Of a DNA stretch of 64,000 bases, positions 45,423 to 55,537 are shown in pieces. Every line of letters begins with the position of its first letter. Positions within the stretch are counted from its first letter, which is position 1. The stretch is from assembly GCA_963682175.1 (NCBI GenBank), contig OY821775.1:36888053-36952052 (forward strand), read 5' to 3'. The notes under the pieces were generated by a model. It was not told where the DNA came from and did no database searches. It saw nothing but the letters and a program-made list of their open reading frames with translations. A program made the position numbers and the translations under genes. The stretch is from Triglochin maritima. Lineage: Eukaryota > Streptophyta > Magnoliopsida > Alismatales > Juncaginaceae.

Positions 45423-46505
45423 CAAGCCATAACTACTTGGCATTTGGAGGAGAAGGTTAAAGGGTTGTCGTCGGATTTATACATCACCAAAGAGGATGTT
45501 ATGCAGTTCATGGTGATGGATTCATTGTGCATCATGATTATCGACGTGCAAGTGAAGTAAGTGTTTTCTTGTCTATAAGATGAAGTGTATTGAATATATT
45601 AAAAAAAATTATCCTAATTATAGCAAAATGTAATTTTTACTCTTGCAGACACCTTTATGATGTCAGAAGGTTAGTCTTTACCAATGATCAAGTATTTGGA
45701 TTTGTCACTCCATCTACTTATATATATGGGAATGACGATAAATTGGGTCCGCTTACGGATCTCATGAAAAATGGCAAAAGATATTATCTTCTCCCTTATA
45801 TGATCGGTAAAATTGTTAATTCAAAGTAAGTGGAGTTTGATTTCGTAATAAACTTCTAATTATATATTATATACAACGCTCATTGGATGCTTGTTGTTCT
45901 ATCCCCCAGACTAATTCGTCATATTGGTTTCATCCTTTGGGGTCTACTAATCCAAGGGAATCCATAAAGAAACTTGTTTTCATGTAAGTTCATTTTAATC
46001 ATCGTATTTGTAATTCATGTATTTTTATTAGTATTATCGACTTCAGTTTGAATAATTTGTGCTACTCAGGACAATGAGGGTTTACAAAGTGTTAGGTGGA
46101 GTAAGAACAACAAAAAATGCAGGAGTAACATGGCATGGAATTGGAGTAAGTACATTCTCCCATTTTTGTTAATTTTGTGAAGTAATGAAACATATATTTA
46201 GCGAATTTATATTTTTGTTGTACCGCAAACACACTGGCAATACGGAATGTGGTTACTACATTATGAGATACATGGAGGAAATCCTCGAATTTGCAGCTCA
46301 AGACGTAGCTCTAACTGAGGTAACATAGATCCAGTTGTATAATTATAGTTTCATTATTTAGATATTAATATTTTGTACTTGTATTAATAGTTTCATTATT
46401 AATATAGGTCTTCCAAAAGAATAGTGATGCCTAGTCACAACATGAGCTACATGATACTCGCGAGCAATGGGCTCTCTATTTTGTTAGAAACATCTTCATG
46501 AACTG

Positions 46506-46877
46506 ACATGTTCTTAAATCATGAACACATTCTTTGTAATTAAACATGCAATTTTATTTAACATGTTTTTTTTATTACCAACATACAGTTTGTTCTTTAA
46601 TATAATCAAACATATTTGTGAATGAATGCCAAGTGTCTGTGTATGTATTCTTGTGGATGAATAATTGCGTTTATGTATGCTCATTGGATGAATGTGTATT
46701 TGTGGATGAATGTGTTGTGCATGATGAATATTTTTCTGGTGCATGATGAATGTATTTATTTTTTTAATCTCGAAAGGGTATAGATGTCAGTTATTAAGTT
46801 AACCTAACGTCTATTCCTCATTTGAAGGGCAATAGACGTTGGTTGTATCGTCGAACCGGCGTCTATTCTTAAGCAAC
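46506..46877. other. 3' flank of the Ulp1 gene with AATAGACGT repeats
   Basis: AT-rich sequence with GGATGAATG-type repeats (46620-46750). At 46785-46870 are several copies of an AATAGACGTYGG motif in both orientations, like subterminal repeats of a CACTA element. The expected TAGTG terminus is not present because a copia LTR fragment begins at 46878. Confidence 0.5.
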
Positions 46878-47166
46878 TCTTGAACACTCCATATTGATCC
46901 ATAATCTGGTGCCACACTCATTACATCTTCAACCTCTCATCTTCCTACACTCAATGCCAAACTTCACAACTTGCATATTCATTCTGATCATATATCCAAG
47001 TGCGCTCAAGTTAGAGTGTTTAGTTAGATTGTTATTCCATTTCCACATTCAAGAATCACCTAAGCATTGTAAAGTTTTAAGGAATCTCCCTCTCAGGTTG
47101 TGAGAGGAGACACGAGCGATGTAAGGTTGTTCGCAAGGCTCGGTGTTGTAGAAGGTGTTGATCTTC
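46878..47166 (+). repeat. copia 2-type LTR fragment
   Basis: Matches 13306-13590 of the copia 2 5' LTR (GAACACTC to GAAGGTGTTGATCT). Both ends are truncated. Confidence 0.8.
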
Positions 47167-47178
47167 ACCCGAAACGAT

Positions 47179-47403
47179 TTGGTCGAAACAAGTTCGTTCG
47201 TTTCCACAAATGCACTAGCTCATTGTTCCAAACAAGTTGGCCCATTCTATCCCAACATACTCGCTTGATCGTCCAAAAAAGTTGGCTCATTTGGTCCAAA
47301 CCAGCTTGTCAGTTGGTCCAAAGAAGCTGGATTGTTTGGTCCAAACAACCTGGCTCTTTTGGTCCAAACAAGCTAGGTTGTTGTTCCAAATAGTTTGTTC
47401 GGG
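47179..47403 (+). repeat. 22-23-bp minisatellite (TTGGTCCAAACAAGCTGG)
   Basis: About ten degenerate units; clear starts at 47291, 47313, 47336 and 47359, each TTGGTCCAAA followed by a variable CAAGCTGG part. It begins just after the copia LTR fragment. Confidence 0.8.
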
Positions 47404-47514
47404 ACGCAAGTGTCCCAGTCATGATTGGTTCTCATTACATTTCTTGCATAAAGGAGAACAAATGTTTGGAAGATCTAAAAACACACAACATTTGACAATG
47501 TTTGGAATTTGGGA

Positions 47515-48564
47515 TTAGTCACAATTAGTTCTACTTATCACTCTTGTGTCACTTTTGTTAAGCACCCGGGCGAGCCTAAGTCGACGGTTATCTGTAGACG
47601 ATGAATACCTCTCTTTTGGAGTACATTTCAAAAATTCATGCAGCATCCACCCACTCCATTGTTCCAAGACAGAAGCCGCACTCCCGGAACAATTGCATGC
47701 ATTGTACATAAGGATAGACAATGTTGGATAGAAAATTGTCTTGTCGTTAACTGCTCCAAAAGCTTCCTTGATGGACTCACCCAAATAATGGAGAGATGGA
47801 GTGATCCAGGGCTTCTTCCTATTTACGATGTTTTTGGGATTGCAAGGTTCGGGTGCTGGAGAATTACTATCCATTGCATTAGATTCTCTTGATCCCTCAT
47901 CATCCTTATTTGCTTCACAGTTGCTACTATGAGAAGACCAACTTTTCCCGATATTTAGTTCTTCCCTAGCTTCCTTTTTTAAGGGATTGCATGGGACCCT
48001 TCCATAAAACAAATCCGAGTCATGGACGATCTCATCTCATCTTCACATTCGAATGACACATCTTTCAAATTCATCTGACCATTGTGCGTCTATAACAACC
48101 CCAATAAAAACCTTAGAAAACAGTTAAAACATTTGCAATTAACACAATACCCGACATTTAAAGACGCATACACTAGGAAACATGATGGTATATCACCAAG
48201 ATTGGCAATTTCCGTTTGACTCTCAGGCCACCAAGAGACATCCATCTCAACTGTCGTCCACCCGACACTCCACCCAGAGCTAGACTGTAACTGCAACCAC
48301 TTCCCCGTTGGATTTTTCTTTCTTAAGTTATCTAGTGGTTCTTCAATTGTACTTGTGTGTATCTAAAACCCATTTCCCGATTAAAGTTTCATTGGAGGTT
48401 CTCCTTTCCAATTTGAATAAGTTCCCGCGAGGGCCTATTTCCAACCCAAACTTCATCAATGCACAACTAGAGGAATAACACGTGGCGTTCCATAGCCCAT
48501 TGCGCCTTCTTTGATCTAGCTCCATATCCCAATACAGAAAGGTGGACTCAATACGAGGTAGCAA
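47515..48564 (-). pseudogene. Myb/SANT-like DNA-binding protein, broken
   Basis: In pieces: a helix-turn-helix part (IDEVWVGNRPSRELI, then FNREMGFRYTQVQLKNH) near 48470-48345, a WDxxK-like continuation (48296-48090, with stops), an intron-like gap, then a C-terminal part with PCNPKNIVNRKKP and an acidic/Ser-rich stretch (48012-47515). The order matches Myb/SANT-like proteins that accompany Harbinger transposases and bind element ends. Stops and shifts show decay. Confidence 0.62.
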
Positions 48565-48972
48565 TCAACCCTATGATGTTTTCTTGTTGAACTGGCAAAC
48601 ATGCTTCATCAATGATTGCAGCCATGAAACTACCACTGCCATATACACCCTCGAAGGAGATGTTGTAAGGGACCAAACAACCGTGGCAATATTTGGACAA
48701 ATGATCACTCATATTGTTGAACCTATTTGTCATCACTCAACTGCTAATTATTAAATTCAAAAAGCAACACGAATCATTATCAAATAGACTACAAATATCA
48801 ATAGGCAACATATCGTCCATACAAGAAGTTAATGATAAAGGAAGTAGCATCCATTATGAAATTGATGTAGTATGATCCATACTAGTGAAGTTAAAACAAG
48901 GGGATGTCGAAAAATATAAAAAAATCTAAATTAATGAATACAAAACATCCTGTAATAACAAAACCTTTAAGC

Positions 48973-49194
48973 TCACTGGCCATCATCGATGGCATCCCAT
49001 ATAGTATCACTAAGAAGCCCCATCCCCATGGTTACTTCATCCCGACAATTTCCACGTACACATTGATTAAGACCGCTACATTGTGGCACGTCTGTCATTT
49101 GCTCAACCTCTTCCAATAGCTCATCAGCCCCTTCATCTATAATGAAATTATATAATGCGCACGCAACCACTACAAGCTTTGATTGTGACTCCAA
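48973..49194 (-). pseudogene. Harbinger-type transposase, C-terminal fragment
   Basis: The 73-residue frame reads KLVVVACALYNFIIDEGADELL, an analogue of the LVxACCxLHNF segment near the end of Harbinger transposases, and ends MGLLSDTIWDAIDDGQ. The catalytic core is not present. Confidence 0.6.
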
Positions 49195-49960
49195 AGTATA
49201 TATTCATTGTTGTTGACTATGTTTCTAAGAGGGTTGAGACTATCCCTACCAATACCAATGATAACAAAGTGGTCACCAAATTTTTAAGGTACATTTTTGT
49301 ACGATTTGGTACATCTCGTACAAAAATTAGGGACACGGGTACCCACTTCTGCAACTGCTCATTTGAAGCGCTTATGAGGAAGTATTTGATCACCTACAAG
49401 CTTACAACCCCATATCATTGCAAAGCAGTGGGCAGGTTCAAATTTCTAACTATCAATTAAAGCAAATCCTTGAGAGGAAAGTTAATTCCTCGAGGAAGGA
49501 TTGGTCTACTAAACTGAATGACGTGTTGTGGGCTTTGCTTACCACATACAAGACAAAACTAGGTATGTCCCCTTCTCGAGTAGGGTACGGCAAGGTGTGC
49601 GACCTATCGGTCAAGCTGGAGCATCAGGCTTTCTCGGCGATCAAGAACCTTAATATGGATCTTGATCAAGTCGGTGCTCATCGTAAGCTCGACTTGTGGG
49701 ATTGGAGAGTTATGCAATGACGCGTACAAAAATACCAAAATTCATAAGTCCCGAGCCAAAATGTTTCATGGTCGCAAGATTATGCAAGGTGTTTACGACC
49801 AGGCAGAAAGTGCTTCTCTACAAATTCTGGCTTCATCTATTTGTGGGTAAGATCTGCAATCACTAGTCTGGCCCATTTATCGTGCAAACCGTATTTACTC
49901 ATGGAGCGTTTGAAATCCTAAAATTGAGGGGGCACCATCTGAAATCGAGGAGGTTATTGT
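49187..49960 (+). pseudogene. Ty3/gypsy (Athila-like) integrase fragment
   Basis: Reads YIFIVVDYVSKRVETIPTN (first catalytic Asp in VDYVSK), then [19 protein letters not shown] (second Asp), then LTTPYH. The Glu expected in a VEVSNREIK-like context is replaced in [11 protein letters not shown]. It continues in other frames with [28 protein letters not shown] and FIVQTVFTHGAFEIL. Two frameshifts and a stop are visible. Zinc-finger N-terminus and RT are absent. Confidence 0.85.
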
Positions 49961-50213
49961 TCTTCATAAACCTCTCTCGCACTCAATCGTTTCAATGGTT
50001 GAGTTTTCATCTTTGTACATATTGTTGTTATTTTGAAAAAACTCCCCTACTATTGTTGTTGTCGAATATGAAAGTGCAGTCATGACGAGAGACCTGACAC
50101 TTCAGGGTTGCAATATTGATTAAAGAGCACATTTGACTTTGTCAAATTCAGGACCCACATGAAAATCAAAGAACTAATGCGCATATTTTCCTATATCAAT
50201 AAGTGTGGGGGTC
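49961..50213 (+). other. gypsy 3' non-coding region and purine tract
   Basis: Follows the integrase relic and ends AATAAGTGTGGGGGTC (about 50198-50213), the plus-strand primer of this element. Confidence 0.6.
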
Positions 50214-51013
50214 TGACGACATTCTTTCCACACAAAACCCTAACTATTTATAGCCCCTCTCCCTTGTTTTGTTTCCTCCACCCAACGAAAACACATTTAT
50301 TTACCTCCACCAAACCACATTCACGTTCAGGCTGAAACCAAATGCCACCCGAACTAGACAGTTTGCTTGTAGCAGACCAAATCCCACTAGTGACGGATTG
50401 GTTTTTCGCGGATCAGCCAGTCCGTTTTCTCATGATGGGCGAACGTGTTGCTGGCGTTTCTCGAGCATTTTCATCTGTTGATTTACAGATCTAGAGTCCT
50501 CCCGGTGGTGTGGTGAGTACATTGGTGATCCAAACTTCATTTTCTTGATTGTAATTAATCATTTCAATACGTAGACCACTCGTGCTTAAATCACCAATTC
50601 CAACCTAGTCTTACGTTGCCCTAAACTCAACAAACCATATTTGCATTTTTCAGGTTGTGTTCACCACATCCATCTGCCAGTAGCGAATTGTTATCCGCAA
50701 AAGGAAGACGGGTTGGCGGATTTGGCCTTGTGCTTTTAATGTTGATCAGAAGAAACGACCTTGTGCCCACACCTGATCCGCTAGTAATGGGTATTAATCC
50801 GTCAGTGGCGTATTGTTTAGTGTAAAGTTTGCTTTTTTCATCTTTTGGTGGTTTCTTGGGTTGTGAGTGTTTACTGGGCTACGCGAGCATATGCATCTCT
50901 GTCCACCACAGGTGTGTAGTTCAGGATGTCGCATCAAGCTCGCCTTGGGTAGGATATAGGTTTAATGGAATCATACTTTGCATTTATCATTACTCATTTA
51001 GGGGTGCCTTTTG
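50214..51013 (+). repeat. probable 3' LTR of the integrase-bearing element, limits uncertain
   Basis: Starts TGACGACATTC right after the purine tract and has a TATA-like ACTATTTATAGCCCC at about 50246-50260. Distant relatives of the clan palindrome lie at 50385-50405 (ATCCCACTAGTGACGGATT) and 50768-50810. The right end could not be found; from about 50829 an open frame leads into the gene interrupted by the solo LTR. Confidence 0.45.
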
Positions 51014-52762
51014 ATGTTTGATTGATTGTTTTAACAACCGCAAGTGCATGACGTAGGTGAAAATGTGGCAAATACTGGTCGAACCTCAAGGAGTTATGAG
51101 TGTTGTTGTAACTACCATACTCGAGTGGGAAATGCAAGCAGAACGAGGGGATTATGCTAAACTAACTACACTAAATGATGAATTAATCAACAATTAAACT
51201 AAACCCACATGCAGTGGACGTGCATAGGTATGTGTGTGTGAGTGGTTCTTGATTACATGAGGCACAAGTGTGTAAAGTAGGTGAAATCAACTAGAAACTA
51301 GTGTGGAGTCTAATTAACATCAACTACATTTACAATAATACATGACTATTACAGTTAGACATGAAGTTAAGATGCACTTTAGGTTGTCAAGAATGAACTA
51401 AGTACCTAGTGTGGACATTAGGACATCAATTAACCATCCGTACATCCCAATACATTCATGCATTCTCTACCAATCAAGAATCCATACATAACAAGCCATT
51501 TACCAAAACATGATGATCCATTACAAGCAACATGATTAACTATAGATCTAGCATGAGAGAAGTACCCAACAAGGCTATTTTTCGATCTAAAACAAGTTTA
51601 AGCAAGTTACATGCATAAATCAACATCAAGCATATATGAAATGACACAAGATAAAAGAAACTCATCACTAACACTTCACATAATCTACATCACCTCCAGC
51701 CATATGGGGTGGTTCTACTCACTTATCATCACTACAAACATGGAAATGAAGAGATTAAGACTAAACATGTCATAAAACTCTAACTAGAAATGTAACCAAC
51801 AAAATAAAAAACTAATTGGATAGAAAGAAAGTTAATGACAAGAGGACCATGAATCCAACCTTATATTAAAGAAAATGTGAGATTACAACCTTCATCCACC
51901 TTCCTCTACTTGTAGACAAATTGGGTAAAAACTAAGCTATTTTAATGGTGGAGGCTGAGAACAAGAAAGGTAGGAGTAACATTGCTATTTATAGAACAAA
52001 GAGTGGTGTAGATGAATCTAGAAGCAATCCAACGACTGTATCTCTTTCTCTATGGTCTGGTGCAACCAAATACACACGCTCGAGCCACGGGACAAATTGG
52101 GGCATGTTTGGGCCAAAATGATCTGGTAGTGGTGGATTAAAATCCACCACTGGCGGATATTTTGTGTCCGATCAGCCTTGATTATGTTCAGAAACTTAAG
52201 TTCTCTATTTTGCATTTGAGGTGCACTCCAGGTCTGCTGGTTCGAGTATGTTTGGTCTTAATTTCCCAAAAACTCTTCACGGTCATGGTATTTAGGGATA
52301 TTTTCTCCTAAAATGTTTTTCTTTCGTTCAAGTCTCTCCGAGTTTCATCTGGGTCCTTCATGAATTGTAGATGGGTCCTTGAGCATGACAAACATGTCCA
52401 AGATGCTTCAATAAGGTCTTTTCTTCTTGCATTTATATCCTTTTTGGTTCCTGAAACACATCACACAAACACTCGTGCAACACAAAATTAGGGTACAATA
52501 AAGAATATATTGCTTGAATGCAATGTATGATATGCTACTAATAAATGTTCTCATTGTCGAACTTGGGTGGACTCCTCTCCTTTATGGGGACGGGAGTCGA
52601 AATTCTCCCTCATCCTTGGTAGACTCATTTTACCGTTCCCTGACCGATGAAGGTGAATGTATGACTTTCACCATCAATGGTAATACTTATTCTCTCAATC
52701 CATCTATTATCGCGGATATTACCATGTTGCCCTTTTTGGATTGTAAGGTCCACCAATGCTGA
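50829..52762 (+). pseudogene. plant retroelement ORF, interrupted by solo LTR G
   Basis: The frame at 50829-51013 continues after the LTR and one copy of its duplication at 52551-52762 without a shift. The second part reads LVDSFYRSLTDEG, then INGNTYSLNPSIIADITMLP, a pattern like the widespread 'putative plant transposon protein' domain of Athila-type elements (RxFYxxL, VxGxxxxxxxxxIxxxLxLP). The part before 50829 is uncertain and the 3' end is cut near element E. Confidence 0.55.
51019..52545 (-). repeat. solo gypsy LTR G with target duplication ATGTT
   Basis: Flanked by ATGTT at 51014-51018 and 52546-52550. On the minus strand it begins TTATTAGTAGC and ends TCAATCA, so the first dinucleotide is TT, not TG. 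Its length, 1527 bp, equals that of the element E LTR. The TATA complement TATTTATA is at 51986-51993 and the palindrome variant AATCCACCACTGGCGGAT near 52140. Confidence 0.92.
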
Positions 52763-52857
52763 ACACCAAATTTGTATCATTCGGCGATGAGTAGAGGGAA
52801 CCCGGTAAACCCTCATGGGAGTTTAACACCCATATGTACAAGAATGTGCATGTTGTC

Positions 52858-54384
52858 TTATTAGTAGCATATCATACGTTGCATTCATGCTATATATCTT
52901 TTATTTTACGTCAATTTTGTGGTACTTGAGTGTTTCTTTGTGGTGTTTCAAGTGTTAGGTAATAAAGAAGAGAAAGGAAAAGAAAAGGACTGAAATGCAA
53001 GAAGAAATGACTCAAATGAAGCAAAGAGGACATGTTTGTCATGCATAAGGACCCATCTGCAAATCAGGAATGACCCAGATGAAATCCAGAAGGACCTGAA
53101 CGCACGAAAAAGATTTCGGGCACAAAAATCCTTCAAAACCATGATCTTGAGAAGTATTTGGAAAATTAAAAACAAACGAGCTCACACCAACAAACCAGGA
53201 GTCCACCCTACGTGCAAAATAGGACACTTTAGCTCTTGGAAGAAATTAGGGCCAATTGGGCGCAAAAGATCCACCAGTGACAGATTTTGATCCGCCATTG
53301 GTGGATCATGTTTGCCCAATTTGCCCCCAATTTGTCCCGTCGCTTGAACTTGTATATTTGGGTGCACAAAGAAAGCGATTACAACCATCTATGCCACTCT
53401 TTCTTTTGTAAACAACAATGTTTCTTCTTCCTTTCCTCTTCTTCTCCACTTCCACCATTAAAGTAAGTTTGTTTTTACCCAATTTGGTTGCAAGTAGAGG
53501 AAGGTAGATGAAGATTGTAATCTTATATTTTCTTTAATATAAGGTTGGATTCATGTTCCTCTTGTCATTAACTTTCTTTCTATGCAATTATTTTTTGATT
53601 TTGTTGGTTAGTTTTCTAGGTAGAGTTTATGCCATGTTTAGTCTTAATCTCTTGTTTTCCATGCTTGTTATTATGATTAGTGAGTAGATCCACCCCATTT
53701 GGGGTTGAGGAAATGTAGTTGATGGTGAAGTGTATGATGGGTTCTTCTTATCTTGTGTCATTTCATGTGCATAATGTAGATTTATACTTGTAACTTGCTA
53801 AAACTTGTATTCGATGGGATAATGGCCACACTAGGTACTTATCTCATGCTAGATCTAGACTTTTTCTTGTTGCTTCTATTGTTTATCTTTGTATGGAAGT
53901 GGTTTGTTATGTATGAATGCTCGATTGGGTAGACAAAACATGAATGTATTATGTTGTATGGATGGTTAACTGAAGTCCTAGCGTCCACAATAGGTACTTA
54001 GTTCATTCTTGACAACCCAAAGTGCATCTTAACTTCATGTCCAACTATATTAGTCATGTATTTATTTAAATGTAATTGATGTTAATTAGACTCTACACTA
54101 TTTTCTAGTTGATGTCACCTACTTTACACATTTGTACTTAATGAAATGAAGACACACTCATGCACACACACCTCACTATTGCACCTCCACTCTAAGGGTT
54201 TAGTTTAATTGTTGATTAATTCATCATTTAGTAGTTTGTTTAGCATAATACCTTCATTCTCCTCTCCTTTCCCACTCGAGTAGGGTAGCAACAACAACGC
54301 GCACAACTCCTCATGGACACGACCCGTACTTGTTGTGTCTTCACCGACGTCGTGCACTTACGGTTGTTTTAACTGAATCAATCA
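52858..54384 (+). repeat. 5' LTR of element E
   Basis: TTATTAGTAGC to TCAATCA, 1527 bp, same subfamily as solo LTR G. The palindrome analogue GATCCGCCATTGGTGGATC is at 53289-53307. The usual TATA box is not evident. Confidence 0.86.
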
Positions 54385-54390
54385 AGTTTT

Positions 54391-54408
54391 TAGCGTTGTT
54401 GTCGGGGT
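54391..54408 (+). other. degenerate tRNA-Asp primer-binding site (element E)
   Basis: TAGCGTTGTTGTCGGGGT against TGGCGCCGTTGCCGGGGA: position and pattern are kept but four bases differ. Confidence 0.7.
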
Positions 54409-55537
54409 GTTGGTCGTCGTCGTTGTTGTTTCCACTATTTCGGTGGGGTTTTCTTACGTTTGCTTTTAGTTTTGCTACTTGACAGGGAACTTAGTAGACA
54501 GGGTAGCATAACTAAGGGAAACAAGGAGCCAGGAAGAATTTGTGGACCTGATAGCCCAAATAATCCGTCAGTGGTGGATTTGGTAACTTTGTTGGCATTT
54601 CTGTTTCATCTATAGCTCTATCTTGATATTTCTAGTTGATATCTGCTATTGTCTACTTCATGCATGCTTTGTTTAAGTGTCAATAATTAATTTGGCCTGC
54701 ATGACCCCTTATTAAGACAACTTGGACCCTAAAACTCAAAGCAAAATATTAGATCAATTGTCATCTTGGTCATGCATCATCTGTAGACCTTGCACACATA
54801 TTGTCTTTCCATTGCTTTAATTTTTCATAGCCGATTTGTGGAATGAGGTACGTGCACCCATTCTCTCATTCATGCATGGTTAAAGCATTCATTAGTTAGT
54901 AGGTGCTTCAGGACAAGAGTGAGGCGAGTGATTGATTGATGTGTTGATTTCTAGCCTGGGATTCAACACAACCTAAGGGGGGTCGTCTCGTACAAGATAA
55001 GGTGTGACATTTCATCACTCTTTCCTTAGCCTCAAAAATCAATCCTAATCAAAAGACTTAATCTAAAATAAAGTAGACATTGACCACTAGGATTCGAGCA
55101 CACTTAGGAGACAATCCCGTTTTTGACGTCATGGCCTGAACGTCGTCGTTTGCTTAGTTGCATTGAGACTTTTGGGATTCCAAGTCTTCACTTTCTCATT
55201 CAGCTTTGCGACCTTCAGTCAAGGGAGTTGAGGCATTCGGGAGTGTGGGGAGTCGCGGTTAGGCATCGTCTATCTTAAGGACCCATAGTCAACCTAAGCT
55301 TGTTTGAGCCGTGTTTAGTAGATTAGGCCTCTACCCTCACCCACTACCCATGCTAGATCTAGGGATTCTTCCCTTCACATCTGAGTCTTCTCCTCCTCTA
55401 TATTCTTTGATTAGTCTCCTCCTCTGATTACACCTTCTGTCATGTGTAGTTTGTTTAGTCAAGTCAAGCGTTTTATGCGAGGTTGGGCTTGTTCTGGTGA
55501 GAGCGCTCGACTTGTGAGAGTGCATTTTTCTTCTGAA
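54409..55537 (+). other. leader of element E
   Basis: Non-coding, collinear with the B and C leaders. The palindrome analogue AATCCGTCAGTGGTGGATT is at 54562-54580. Confidence 0.65.

Larger units (their letters stand above)
43034..46505 (+). pseudogene. Ulp1 (C48) protease transposon gene, copy 2
   Basis: Probable exons: about 43644-43816 (VTLGEAIGAFLRWPRHLVE); 43966-44010 joined across the solo LTR to 45428-45556; 45649-45825 (DVRRLVFTNDQVFGFV to RYYLLPYMIG); about 45879-45983 (HWMLVVL, then SYWFHPLG after a one-base shift at the C run); 46070-46145; about 46225-46319 (NTECGYYIMRYMEEI); and 46408-46505. HW and ECGYY are the His and Cys motifs of Ulp1-type deSUMOylating proteases; the Asp expected in WLDPL is His. 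TAG after KNSDA, the C-run shift and a poor acceptor near 46225 make it a pseudogene. Such domains are carried by plant CACTA and MULE elements. Confidence 0.75.
47404..49194 (-). mobile_element. PIF/Harbinger-type transposon relic
   Basis: On the minus strand, the C-terminal part of a DDE transposase comes first (49194-48973), then a Myb/SANT-like accessory protein (48564-47515). Transposase plus Myb/SANT-like protein is the two-gene plan of PIF/Harbinger elements. The right end is cut where a gypsy integrase starts on the plus strand (about 49187). No terminal repeats were recognised. Confidence 0.68.

Noticed and set aside
50214..50520. env-like gene after integrase
   Set aside because: The frame starting at 50343 has no signal peptide or membrane segment and lies after the purine tract, where the LTR should be.
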